64,000 nt of DNA from Adenophora triphylla var. japonica (GCA_022495995.1 JAFEMH010002563.1:50001-114000); one strand, 5' to 3'. Positions 1 through 9,747 are shown, numbered from the stretch's first letter. Notes: generated from the letters alone by a model not told the origin. Made by a program: numbers and translations.

Positions 1-331
1 AAATATTAAGAATTCGAACATTGATAAAATAGTTTGTTTGTTTTTTTTTTTTTTATCCCAAATACGAAAATACAAATTGTTAAATTTATAACAATATATC
101 AATTTCATACTATTATCTCTGTAATAGTAATATATCCATATCTCTTGGATTAAACATTAAGTAAACAAAGGTGATCTTTGCAACTATTACTTAACATGCA
201 ACTATTATCTGGGAGCCAAACAAAAATTTAGAATCAACGAAAAGGTCTACGGAGTATTCTCAAACTACCATCCGTCCTGAGACACTGAATGTTAATTTTC
301 TCAAGGGATGCCAACAAAAGGGGTACCAACA
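1..331. other. AT-rich flank without recognised gene
   Basis: Unique-looking AT-rich sequence to the left of the first LTR element. It contains a T-run near 44-54 and short ORF shadows only. I see no gene or repeat boundary here. The last five bases before the element (332-336, GATTG) are its target duplication. Confidence 0.6.
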
Positions 332-336
332 GATTG

Positions 337-974
337 TGATGTAAACAGTTGTAAGAAGCGGAATTAAGATAAAAGTAACCGGATATGCAATTAATCGAAT
401 CAACGATTAATTGACCTAGAACGAATCCACGAACTAGAATTTTGCAAGACAAACACCAATTAGGATGAGATTCCCGACAAAATCAACCAATTAAAGAAGA
501 TCTTGATTTCAGTGGAAGGAATTCACCTTCAACAAGCCAAAAGGCTTCTTCTGCAGGGACAAGCCCTAAACAATTGCACAAGCAACCAATTTTATTTAAT
601 CAAATTCAACATAATAAAAATAAAAGCCCTAGCGACTATTTATAATAACCTAAAGAACATTCTAGAAAGTCTAAATAAATAAAACTCTAACAACTCATTT
701 AAAACCCTATCGACTAAAATACCCCTAAATTAATAATAAAATAAATTAAATAACGATAGTAATTTTATCACGAGAGGAACAAAAACTTTAAAACTAAAAG
801 TAAATAAGCAAAACCAAAATTGGTGAAGTTGCGGCCTTCTGTTGCACGTCCGACACTATGGTCCGGCCGGGTCTTCTCCTGGGTCTGGTCGGATCATCCC
901 TCTTCGAACTTCCAAAATTTGCAATTTCTCCCAAATTTGTCCAAGGCCTGATTCCTCGTGCATGTGCTACATCA
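337..974 (-). repeat. LTR A of tandem element (downstream copy on minus strand)
   Basis: 638 bp, starting TGATGTAAAC on the plus strand and ending CTACATCA. It is preceded by GATTG and followed by the purine-tract complement TACACTCCCTCTTT. On the minus strand this is the 3'-most LTR. Confidence 0.85.
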
Positions 975-986
975 TACACTCCCTCT

Positions 987-1730
987 TTAAAAAGGTTTCG
1001 TCCCGAATTCTTGCCCATCTGTCTGACATCGGCCATGCCAAATAAAGAGATACTTCGAATAAATCAAAAAATTTCTCGTCCTCGAAAGAAAGAAGAATAC
1101 TTTTCCGTCCCAGTGAAACAAGTATTTGGAATAAATTTGTTCCCTATGTCCAAACCAATGTAATTTGTGTTCTTTCGGAAATAAAAATATACTAGCAGTC
1201 TCAACATTCTTCCGTCGATCGTCCTCCCCGTCCTCCCCATGATCAACAATAAATAAAAAATTAAAATTAACATCCTCCAGGGGTTCCTTCACAAAATTCC
1301 ACGTAATTCTTTCTTTCTCCTTCCCATCATCAACACCCAAAGCATCACCAAAAATAGGGGGTTTAGACCAATCAATACTAGCCTCTTCTTTGTCAACAAC
1401 ACCCAAATTTTCATCAAAAATCGGGGACTGTGAATAATTAATATCAACCTCGTTTGTCTTCTCGGAATCAACTAGGGTATCAGCATGTACTAAAATATTT
1501 GCAGTAATAATATCACTACATATCTGAATTACTTTGCCTGTTGCAGCTTCACCCATATCATCTTCTCCCATAAAATCGACATCTTCAACTTGTGGTTTTG
1601 GAATTGCTAGATCAACCTTAACAACATCTTCGTCAATACGCCTAATTGCAGCAGATTTTTTTGCTTTCAATCTCGGAATGACTACTTCTATCAAATAATC
1701 AAGTTTGTCAGCATTAATATCAATTTTCAT
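987..1730 (-). CDS. Uncharacterised 247-aa ORF2 of non-autonomous LTR element
   Basis: Real ATG at 1730, 13 nt after the stop of the upstream small ORF and in a different frame. The predicted protein is strongly acidic (DDE-rich), with N-terminal MKIDINADKLDYLIEVV, a middle section rich in D, E and I, and a C-terminal aromatic stretch in which IYSKYLF occurs twice. I recognise no gag zinc knuckle, protease triad, polymerase or integrase motif. It occupies most of the internal region between primer site and purine tract, so its expression would come from the LTR. Function unknown. It may be a structural protein too diverged to recognise or a captured host fragment. The second internal copy (2600-3318) is broken, so this is the only intact one here. 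Confidence 0.5.
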   Translation of the reverse strand: MKIDINADKLDYLIEVVIPRLKAKKSAAIRRIDEDVVKVDLAIPKPQVEDVDFMGEDDMGEAATGKVIQICSDIITANILVHADTLVDSEKTNEVDINYSQSPIFDENLGVVDKEEASIDWSKPPIFGDALGVDDGKEKERITWNFVKEPLEDVNFNFLFIVDHGEDGEDDRRKNVETASIFLFPKEHKLHWFGHREQIYSKYLFHWDGKVFFFLSRTRNFLIYSKYLFIWHGRCQTDGQEFGTKPF

Positions 1731-1743
1731 CCTATATTCCTGC

Positions 1744-1896
1744 TTAGTCGTTTGTTACCTCTGCGTCTTCCAAATCGAGCAATAGATATGCCAACTGAAG
1801 AAGGACTTTTTCCTTTCGTCTAGCTCGATCAAGATTAAAATTAATTTTAGCAATAAGAGCATAGGTGTCAGCGTTATTACCTCCATTAAAGGCCAT
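1744..1896 (-). CDS. Uncharacterised 50-aa ORF1 of non-autonomous LTR element
   Basis: Small ORF starting MAFNGGNNADTY at the ATG of 1896, about 45 nt downstream of the primer site. It is rich in Leu, Arg and Asp (a likely helical stretch from LDRARRKEK to LLDLEDAE). The same ORF is intact in the other internal copy (3331-3483) with about four amino-acid differences, which weakly supports it being translated. No domain recognised. It may be the N-terminal part of ORF2 separated by a frameshift, since ORF2 starts 13 nt after its stop. Confidence 0.45.
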   Translation of the reverse strand: MAFNGGNNADTYALIAKINFNLDRARRKEKVLLQLAYLLLDLEDAEVTND

Positions 1897-1939
1897 CTTC
1901 TTCGGATCTTCCTTGGATCGACCGATTTCTAATACCAAT

Positions 1940-2570
1940 TGACGTAAACAGTTGTACGCAGCGAAATTAAGATAAAAGTAACCGGATAGAAAATTAATCG
2001 AATCAACGACTAATTGACCTAGATCGAATCCACGAACTAGGATTTTGCAAGGCAAACACCAATTATGATAAGAATCCAGACAAAATCAACCAATTAAGAA
2101 AGATCTTGATTTTAGCAGAAGGAATCCACCTTCAACAAGCCAAAAGGCTTGGGATAAGCCCTAAACAATTGCACAAGCAACCAATTTTATTTAATCAAAT
2201 TCAACATAATGAAAATAAAAGACCTAGCGACTATTTATAATAACCTAGAGAACATTCTAGAAAGTCTAAAGGAAAAAAAACTCTAACAACTCATTTAAAA
2301 CCCTATCGACTAAAATACCCCTAAATTAATAATAAAATAAATTAAATAACGATAGTAATTTTATCACGAGACGAAGAAAAACTTTAAAACTAAAAGTAAA
2401 TAAGCAAAACCAAAATTGGTAAAGTTGCGGCCTTCTGTTGCACGTCCGGCACTATGGTCCGGCCGGGTCTTCTCCTTGGTCTGGTCGGATCTTCCCTCCT
2501 CGAACTTCCAAAATTTGCCATTTCTCCCAAATTTGTCCAAGGCTTGATTCCTCGTGCACGTGCTACATCA
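1940..2570 (-). repeat. LTR B, central LTR of tandem element
   Basis: 631 bp, starting TGACGTAAAC and ending CTACATCA on the plus strand. It serves both as 3' LTR of the right-hand unit and 5' LTR of the left-hand unit. It contains the CACGTG hexamer near its right end, shared with LTR C. Confidence 0.85.
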
Positions 2571-2599
2571 TACACTCCCTCTTTAAAAAGGATTCGTCC

Positions 2600-3318
2600 C
2601 TAATCCTTGCCCATCGTCTGACATCGGCCATGCAAAATAAAGAGATACTTCGAATAAATCAAAACTTTTCTCGTCCTTGATAGAAAGAAGAATACTTTCC
2701 CGTCCCATTGAAACAAGTATTTGGAATAAATTTGTTCCCTATGTCCAAACCAATGTAATTTGTGTTCTTCCGAAAATAAAAATATACTAGCAGTCTCAAC
2801 ATTCTTCCGTCGATCGTCCTCCCCATGATCAACAATAAATAAAAAATTAAAATTAACATCCTCCACGGGTTCCTTCACAAAATCCCACGTAATTCTTTCT
2901 TTCTCCTTTCCATCATCAATACCCAAAGCATCATCAAAAATAGGGGGTTTAGACCAATCAATACTAGCCTCTTCTTTGTCAACAACACCCAAATTTTCAT
3001 CAAAAATCGGGGACTGTGAATAATTAATATCAACCTCGTTTGTCTTCTCGGAATCAACTAGGGCATCAGCATGTACTAAAATATTTGCAGTAATAATATC
3101 ACTACATACCTGAATTACTTTGCCTGTTGCAGCTTCACCCATATCATCTTCTCCCATAAAATCGACATCTTCAACTTGTGGTTTTGGAATTGATAGATCA
3201 ACCTTGACAACATCTTCGTTAATACGCCTAATTGCAGCAGATTTTTTTTGCTTCCAATCTCGAAATGACTACTTCTATCAAATAATCAAGTTTGTTAGCA
3301 TTAATATCAATTTTCAGC
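2600..3318 (-). pseudogene. Broken copy of ORF2 (second internal region)
   Basis: Homologue of the 247-aa ORF at 987-1730. The expected ATG position reads CTG on the minus strand (plus-strand CAG near 3316-3318), and an extra T in the T-run near 3241-3249 shifts the frame. The remaining open frame (2600-3157) matches the intact copy closely, including a repeated IYSKYLF near the C terminus. It lacks the GEDGED insertion seen in the intact copy. Confidence 0.6.
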
Positions 3319-3330
3319 CTATATTCCTGC

Positions 3331-3483
3331 TTAGCCGTTTGTTACCTCTGCATCTTCCAAATCGAGCAATATATATGCCAACCGAAGAAGGACTTTTTCC
3401 TTTCGTCTAGCTCGATCAAGATTAAAATTAATTCTAGCAATAAGAGCATAGGTGTCAGCGTTATTACCTCCATTAAAGGCCAT
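3331..3483 (-). CDS. Uncharacterised 50-aa ORF1, second internal copy
   Basis: Starts MAFNGGNNADTY at the ATG of 3483, directly after the primer site (TTGGTATCAGA complement near 3516-3526). Nearly identical to the ORF at 1744-1896 with conservative changes (K/R, Q/R, L/I). Function unknown. Confidence 0.45.
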   Translation of the reverse strand: MAFNGGNNADTYALIARINFNLDRARRKEKVLLRLAYILLDLEDAEVTNG

Positions 3484-3526
3484 CTTCTTCGGATCTTCCT
3501 TGGATCGACCGATTTCTGATACCAAT

Positions 3527-4164
3527 TGACGTAAACAGTTGTACGCAGCGGAATTAAGATAAAAGTAACCGGATAGGCAATTAATCGAATCAATGACTAA
3601 TTGACCTAGATCAAATCCACGAACTAGGGCTTTGCAAGGCAAACACCAATTATGATTAGAATCCCGACAAAATCAACCAATTAAGAAAGATCTTGATTTT
3701 AGCAGAAGGAATCCACCTTCAACAAGCCAAAAGGCTTCTGGAGGGACAAGCCCTAAACAATTGCACAAGCAACCAATTTTATTTAATCAAATTCAACATA
3801 ATGAAAATAAAAGACCTAGCGACTATTTATAATAACCTAAAGAACATTCTAGAAAGTCTAAATAAATAAAACTCTAACAACTCATTTAATACCCTATCGA
3901 CTAAAATACCCCTAAATTAATAATAAAATAAATTAAATAATGATAGTAATTTTATCACGACGAGATGAAGAAAAACTTTAAAACTGAAAGTAAATAAGCA
4001 AAACCAAAATTGGTGAAGTTGCTGCCTTCCTTTGCACGTCCGGCACTATGGTCCGGCCGGGTTTTCTCCTTGGTCCGGTCGGACCTTCCCTCCTGGAACT
4101 TCCAAAATTTCCAATTTTTCCCAAATTTGTCCAAGGCTTGATTCCTCGTGCACGTGCTACATCA
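3527..4164 (-). repeat. LTR C of tandem element (upstream copy on minus strand)
   Basis: 638 bp, the 5' LTR on the minus strand, immediately followed on the plus strand by the target duplication GATTG (4165-4169). The primer-site complement lies just left of 3527. Confidence 0.85.
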
Positions 4165-4259
4165 GATTGGCACAAGAACAGTCAATTCTAAACGACACCA
4201 ACATGAGAAATTGATTTCGAGAATTCAACTGGGACACTAACTCCAAATTTATCAAATGA

Positions 4260-4334
4260 ATACTCGACAAACAACCATGTGAACGAATGCAAACAGAGAA
4301 GATCAATGTATGACACTCTTGTCATTTTACTTGC
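4260..4334. repeat. Left copy of about 75-bp duplication flanking the TRIM
   Basis: Starts ATACTCGACAAACAACC and ends CATTTTACTT. A near-identical copy occurs at 5222-5302, directly abutting the right LTR of the element at 4357-5222. This is far too long for an ordinary retrotransposon target duplication. Confidence 0.75.
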
Positions 4335-4356
4335 TGAGAAGCCCTCTATATTATAA

Positions 4357-5222
4357 TATTAGGAATATAATATTATTATATTATATTCAAGTATATATTG
4401 TTATATATTAAATTAGGAAACACAATATTTGTATTAGATTAGAAACCTTCTCCTTCTAGGAGATTACCTCCTCATTGTATTCCTATAAATATGTATCTCT
4501 AGCATCATAATCTATTGAGTCTTTCAATAGAATTCTTCACTTTCATGTTTTGATTGACTTCGTCTCTCTCTCTCTTTTATTCTAATATGGTATCAGATCA
4601 TTAAGATCTATAGAAGAACTTTTTCGCCACCTTGCTTCCGCCACCAAAAAAAAAAAAAATTCAAAAACCCTCCTAAATTCTTCTCACACGTGAGGGGTAA
4701 AACTCCTACTTGTACAAGGTGACTCCACGTGCTCATCTCACACGTGAGGGGTAAAATTCCTACTGGTACAAGGTGACTCCACGTGCATAACCCCTACTTC
4801 AAAACTCCCTCGGGCTAGTCAAAACCACCTCGAATGCGAGAAACCACATCTCATCAGAAATGACGCACATGTTCGGGAACACATCTTCAACCGCTTCATC
4901 AAACCCGGTTCATCTCATCACTCTCCAAGATTAGACTTATCCAAAGACCGTCCATCTTGCGGGGACATATTAGGAATATAATATCATTATATTATATTCA
5001 AGTATATATTGTTATATATTAGATTAGGAAACACAATCTTTGTATTAGATTAGAAACCTTCTCCTTCTAGAAATTAGAAACCTTCCTCTTCTAGGAGATT
5101 ACTTCCTCATTGTATTCCTATAAATATGTATCTCTAGCATTATAATCAATTGAGTAATTCAATATCAATTCTCTCTCTCTTCATGTTTTGATTGACTTCG
5201 TCTAATCCTCATTATTCTAATA
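4357..5222 (+). mobile_element. TRIM-like short LTR element with TATTAG...CTAATA ends
   Basis: Two LTRs (4357-4587, 231 bp; 4968-5222, 255 bp) flank a 380-bp internal region with no coding capacity. A tRNA-iMet-type primer site (TGGTATCAGATC) starts at 4588, immediately after the left LTR. A short purine-rich tract (GCGGGGACA) precedes the right LTR. The LTRs contain a CCTATAAATATG TATA-like box. LTR ends are TATTAG and CTAATA rather than TG and CA, in both copies. No 5-bp target duplication is visible. The right LTR carries a roughly 20-bp duplication of the AGAAACCTT block. Confidence 0.75.
4682..4787. repeat. Two tandem 54-bp repeats in TRIM interior
   Basis: Two adjacent copies of a 54-bp unit, each containing CACACGTGAGGGGTAAAA and GACTCCACGTGC, so each holds two CACGTG boxes. 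They make up about a quarter of the non-coding interior. Confidence 0.8.
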
Positions 5223-5684
5223 TACTCGACAAACAATCATGTGAACGAATGCAAACAGAGAAGATCAATGTATGACACGTACTCCTGTCATTTTACTTTT
5301 CATCACATCCATTCCAGAGTTAAGGCAAATAGAGAAGATCAACCATCATGTATGAAACTCCGGCCAAAACTTTCATTATCTCTGTACCCACAATACCCTA
5401 CCGATGGTGTTTACCCGCCATCAAACACATATGGATTATATCAGGAAAAAATTATCCAAAAAAGGTATGGCACTAAGCCACTAATGAGGCTTCATAGACA
5501 AAAAATCAGTATATCATATAAATTAAAATTTGAAATTTTGTCCTCTATCACTATCATTGAAATTGAAAATCGAAACCAAACGGCCAAAGCTAAAACCTTT
5601 TGAAAACATTAATATTGAATTCCTGATCGTGCAGAAGAACGAATTCGGATTCAATATTATTATTATTATAACCCAAATACCAAT
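5223..5684. other. Intergenic flank, no gene recognised
   Basis: Contains the right copy of the flank duplication (to 5302), then AT-rich sequence with a short TTA/ATT microsatellite near 5655-5670. The ORFs here show no recognisable product. Confidence 0.5.
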
Positions 5685-6374
5685 TGAACGGGATATTTCG
5701 TTATGGGCCGAGCCCCATACCTGTCTACGAGACTGGGGCCCAACAAGCCCAATAATGGATCGAGACCAATGAAGCCCATCAAGGCTTGGAGAGGTAGCTC
5801 GTCGATACACTAGATGGCGGTCGTCGCCAATGAGCGACCAAGCCCACCTAACGACGAGCCTTCCCATTGGAAGCCAGAATCCATTCCGCCATAGAGCGAC
5901 GGTCGTCGTCATTGAGCGATCTGACTCGCTCATCCACTCGCTCGTCGAGTCTTGATAAGGCGACGATCCACCTGGACATACAGCTCCAGGTCGTCCCTTC
6001 ACTTAGCTTCCTTAATAAGCTTGATCAATTAGCTATATTGGGATAAAGTCAGACCTGACACCAAGGCAATCTGTGCATGCAATCATGGAAGCAGTAAAGA
6101 CGCCAAAAGGTGCGCAGGTTGACTTTCTATTATGAGGCAGACCACTTATCCGTGTCAGACACAGCAGTGTCCTTACTTAGGCGGAGCAATCGCAACATGA
6201 CACGTGTACGCCTAGGGAACCAAGATGATTCAACGGTTGGCAACAACCCAATCCAACGGTTCATATGAAAACCCTAATATCACCTCATCCACTATAAATA
6301 TGGAAACACAATCATGGACAAAGGTAATGCATTTCCGCATATTTACGTACACACACACTCTCCATATTATTAAC
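5685..6374 (+). repeat. Partial LTR, left copy (same family as 46431)
   Basis: 690 bp nearly identical to 46431-47120. The shared region starts at TGAACGGGATAT here (TAAACGGG in the other copy) and stops abruptly at 6374, where the Tat element begins, while the other copy continues. It has a TATA box (TATAAATA, 6293-6300) followed by a typical plant LTR transcript start region, so I read it as U3-R of a plus-strand LTR. The missing 3' part would lie beyond the far end of the Tat element, which is not preserved in this window. Confidence 0.6.
6293..6300 (+). promoter_or_regulatory. TATA box of partial LTR
   Basis: TATAAATA in the context CACTATAAATATGG. The equivalent position near 47039-47046 reads ATTATAAATATGG. 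It supports plus-strand orientation of this LTR family. Confidence 0.5.
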
Positions 6375-7780
6375 TTAATGCGCGCTCGCCCGAAAATGAG
6401 AAATTATAGAAAAAGGAGTCGCCACGCCATGCTTTTAGAGGTGCACTTTGAAAAACCTTTTTGACAGAGAAAATGGGTTCGGGGTCAGGTTACGTGTTGG
6501 GAAGAACTGAGATTTCACCCAACACGCCTCGTCCGTAGACGAGTCTTTCTAATTTAGACATCCAAGTAATTCAAGACAATGTGCAAACGATGATAATTGG
6601 CAAATGCGATAAACATGGATTTTATTGAATAAGCAAGATCATTACAACTTGTAGACCAATTGTCCGGGAGGCCACATCCCTTTACAATATAAGAACAGAT
6701 TACAAAACAAACAGGTCCTCTGCAAAGGATCATTTCTGTCGCGTGACATAGGACTCCCTTGTCCAAACATGTCACGTGACATCAATGGTCACCTTGCAGA
6801 GGCTCACAACTAATCAGATCACAGAACTTCTAGATGAACACAAAATTACTATTAAGACCAGATCTAAGCATTAAACAACATGAATACTTTATTGAATGCT
6901 AAAATAAACAACTAAAACAAATTAAAAATGAAATATGGTCCTTGCAGATGGTCACGACATGTCGCGTGACACAGGACTCCTCATGTCCACATGTGTCGCG
7001 TGACATAAGGTTACCATCTGCAGGTACCTCACAAACTAAGATGCAGATCCAACAGATTCACAACAATTCTACCAAAACTAATAAGAACAACATGAATTAG
7101 ATACGAATTGATCAAAGGAGTGTGGATATATGGGAGATCCACACTCCCTTGATATCCAAATTGCCAATCTAAGTAAATCACATCATAAGTAAGCAATTGG
7201 ATCCAAGTATAAACGATTTAAACAGAGAGATTGCAGTTGCCACTTGATAATCTGAGGCTGATGGAGCCTGATTATCAAGTGGAGAAGAAGGGAGAACAAA
7301 ATAGACAAGTAGATGAGAGAGAGAAAGGAGGAGAGAGAGTTACCCTTGTAGTCCTCAACTCTTACACCAAGTTAGGTGTAGAAATCTTCAATTCAACTTC
7401 TCACTGGAGATCTAAGCACGAACTGAAAGCTGGATTGGAGGATCTGAAGTGTGTGGTGGAGAAGGAGAGGTAATGGGTTGAAGAGAGATGAGAGGTGAGG
7501 GAATTGGTAGGGAATTGGGTGGTTTTGGTGAGGGAGCAGGAGAGAGAGAGTTTCTGGATGAATTTTGGCAGAGTGACTTTGGGAGGTTGAAATTCGGATC
7601 CAAAACTGAGAGGGGTAGGGTCTTATTTATAGCTGCAGTTAGTGGCCTCAATGTGTCGCACGACATAACGTAACCACTTTCCATGCCTTGACTTGTCGCG
7701 TGACACAAGGTGACCATAACCGTTTTTGGCGCCAAATCTGGTTCTGGAACCTTCTTGGATAATTCCTAAAAAGTCCAAAA
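6375..7780 (-). repeat. 3' LTR of Tat element (part matched by right LTR)
   Basis: Aligns with 37964-39344 over its whole length. The LTR extends further right, since the partner is cut by CACTA at 39345, and its true limit is not determined. One candidate limit is near 8158, where CGGAACACA could be the complement of a TGTGTTCCG start. A minus-strand TATA box lies at 7622-7632, and several copies of a TGTCGCGTGACA motif are present. Confidence 0.75.
7622..7632 (-). promoter_or_regulatory. TATA box of Tat LTR with upstream CGCGTGACA motifs
   Basis: Minus-strand CTATAAATAAG. Directly upstream on that strand (plus 7649-7712) are GTGTCGCACGACAT and TTGTCGCGTGACAC. Further copies downstream lie at about 6739-6781 and 6957-7004. 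The same arrangement is kept in the right LTR near 39186-39270. Confidence 0.55.
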
Positions 7781-8170
7781 CAGATTTATTCCTTTTAGGT
7801 CCCTTAGCCTGAGCAAAGTACAAAAAAGTACTTCCTTCGCGAGAAACTTATGAAATGTTTCCGAAAGTCTCGGGATGGATCGGGAATTTACCAAAATGCC
7901 CCTAAATGCAATTTTATCATTTTAAAATGCATCTGAAAAGGTCGCGAATTGGATTGGCGTACTTACAGAGCCCCTCGGCAACGTCACTTATGGAAGAAGT
8001 GAGGTTGTCGATAAAATAAGACCCAATCCCAATGAGCGGCTGGGGGATAAGGCGGAGGGCTAGACGGTGATCTGGGGAGTCGGATGGCTGGACCTTTGGA
8101 GAAAGGATTCCTACGTATCCCGTGGAGGGAATCAAGCCAAATCGTAGTTCGGAACACATGACTGGACGGG

Positions 8171-8175
8171 GAAAT
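8171..8175. other. Target duplication GAAAT (left)
   Basis: GAAAT directly before the LTR at 8176, repeated at 15263-15267 directly after the LTR end. It marks insertion of the gag-only Athila into the Tat element. Confidence 0.85.
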
Positions 8176-8322
8176 TGATGGATGTGGTTTTACCCATCCA
8201 AAAGATATGTTCCTAAGCCTATTTTCTGTTCGAATCCTTGAGAATTTAATGTATTTTTGAGTGTTTTGATAGTTCACGAAGGCCAGGTCAAAGCTGAGTC
8301 AAAATGGGGCAATTCTGCATTT

Positions 8323-8572
8323 GGCACGAGTGGAGCACGACTGAGGAAGCATATAGCACGACTTGGGAAGGAATGGAGTCAAGCCAAATCAAGCAAGCCA
8401 CTCAGAACGAGTGGACCATGGGAGCACGACTCGTTCTCACGAGTGACAGCCAAGGCAATTTCCAGCAACGCTACTCAGAACGAGTTGGAGGGTCTGGCAC
8501 GAGTCGTTTTCACGACTGGGACTGAAGGGCACGACTCGTGCTAATTAGCACGACTCGTGCCAGTACGCGTTT
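8323..8572 (+). promoter_or_regulatory. Array of GCACGAGT/CACGACTCGT motifs upstream of LTR TATA box
   Basis: About twelve occurrences of ACGAGT, ACGACT or ACGACTCGT in 250 bp. It ends in a near-perfect inverted repeat (GGCACGACTCGTGC, AATTA-centred spacer, GCACGACTCGTGCC). The array lies about 85 bp upstream of TATATATA. It is duplicated in the right LTR (about 14088-14337). These look like iterated regulatory sites, although the binding factor is unknown. Confidence 0.55.
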
Positions 8573-8655
8573 TTGTGATGTCAGCGCAGATTTGAAGCAG
8601 ATTTCAATGGTTTAATTGATTTTAGTTTCCTAATTAGATTAAGACTGATTTAAGG

Positions 8656-8668
8656 AGTATATATACTC
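8656..8668 (+). promoter_or_regulatory. TATA box of gag-only Athila LTR
   Basis: AGTATATATACTC in a plus-strand LTR, downstream of the motif array and followed by CTAGGTTTTC. The 12-kb Athila shows the same order around GTATATATACTTC and CTAGGTTTTG. Confidence 0.55.
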
Positions 8669-9506
8669 CCTTTAGGATTATTATTAGGGATTTTTTTTTC
8701 TTATTTTTTTTTTTTTGCCTAGGTTTTCAAGGATTGCTAGAGTTTATTTTGAAGGTTTTTGCAAGGATTTCAGGTTTGATGTTTTGTTGCTATTCATATT
8801 TTGTGATGTCAATCCGGAATATGAGTAGCTAATTTCTTTGTAGTTCACGGATTGGTGTAGCCCGTATTTGATCTTTATGCTAAACATTTAATTTTCATTT
8901 AATTGTGGAGTTAGTTCATCCTAGTATTCTTAATTTTTATTTGGTACAAGTCCTGCACTTGCGTGGGGAAATTGTGCATGAACACTATTAGGATGATTAG
9001 ACTCGATTGAGGATCTTGCGTGAATCGATTGAGTCTAGGTTTCATTATTTCTTTTGTGCCTAATGAATTGAGTTGTTGTCAATTTGATCTTGCGTGATAA
9101 TTGATAATTGCTCAGTAATAGAATTGCAATCCGGCAATCGAACCGTCCCAATTCTTACGAAAGCGAAGAAACCCTAAAACCCAATTAATATTTTATCATT
9201 CAAAAGGCATAAAGGGATAATATGTGGTGAACCCAATCCGTGGGCTAGTTATTAAATCATTGAATTTCTTCTGCGAGTGTGATTATTTGTTTCTTTAGTT
9301 GTTTAATTGTCTTGTTTTTCTTTCATCATTAGTTTCTAATAAATCAAATCAAAAACCCCACTTTGTTACTTTTTGCATTAATTAAATCTACTTGTTAAAA
9401 CCAACGAGTCTCTGTGGTTCGACCCCTGCTTGTGCATATTGCTACACCGGTAGTGAGTACACTTGCTCGGTTTTTATTACAAGTGGATTTTTATCCATCA
9501 AGTTTT

Positions 9507-9524
9507 TGGCGCCGTTGCCGGGGA
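9507..9524 (+). other. Primer binding site, tRNA-Asp type
   Basis: TGGCGCCGTTGCCGGGGA, six bases after the LTR end. This is the Athila-type tRNA-Asp primer complement. Confidence 0.85.
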
Positions 9525-9747
9525 CTTGTTGTGATTTTTAACAAGTTTATTTAATCGGTGCATTTTTGGTAGACGTTCCTTGAACCCCGTGTTGGTTCCG
9601 GTGAACGAGAATATTGAGAGACTCACTAGGGGCATTCCCTCTATCCAAGAGTCAACTGAGTCTGATACTTCTGTCACCGGAACAGAGGAAGAATTAAGTG
9701 AGTTGGAAACTTCGTCCACCGAGGAAGAAGTAGAATATAATTTTGTG

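Larger units (their letters stand above)
337..4164 (-). mobile_element. Non-autonomous LTR element with three LTRs (LTR-int-LTR-int-LTR)
   Basis: Three LTRs of 631-638 bp (337-974, 1940-2570, 3527-4164) alternate with two internal regions of about 960 bp (975-1939, 2571-3526). Read on the minus strand, each LTR begins TGATGTAG and ends TTTACATCA or TTTACGTCA, a short terminal inverted repeat. Next to each LTR 3' end is a tRNA-iMet-like primer site (TTGGTATCAGA), and before each LTR 5' end is a purine tract (AAAGAGGGAGTGTA). The whole array is flanked by GATTG at 332-336 and 4165-4169, so it behaves as one insertion. There is no gag, protease, reverse transcriptase or integrase, so it depends on another element. 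The array could have formed by unequal recombination between LTRs after insertion, or by an aberrant reverse-transcription product. Confidence 0.85.
8176..9500 (+). repeat. 5' LTR of gag-only Athila
   Basis: 1325 bp, TGATGGATG...TATCCATCA. Contains an array of CACGACTCGT-type motifs (8323-8572), then TATA (8656-8668), then the transcribed part. Confidence 0.9.

Noticed and set aside
5523..6002. 159-aa minus-strand ORF, similar one at 46332-46748
   Set aside because: Falls in the repeated LTR region opposite to its TATA orientation; composition follows GC-rich DNA, and no recognisable protein.
6554..6775. 73-aa ORF, repeated at 38120-38332
   Set aside because: Lies inside both copies of the Tat LTR; repetition comes from the LTR pair, and there is no domain or coding signal.
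7231..7735. Overlapping ORFs of 60-107 aa, also at 38795-39248
   Set aside because: Low-complexity GA/CT-rich leader part of the Tat LTR; open on both strands and no domain.
8158..8158. Exact right end of the Tat 3' LTR
   Set aside because: A plausible TG/CA boundary occurs here, but no purine tract adjoins it and the partner LTR is cut earlier, so I leave the limit open.
8257..8544. 95-aa ORF identical in two places (also 14022-14309)
   Set aside because: Lies over the CACGACTCGT array in the U3 part of the LTR; duplication is due to the LTR pair.
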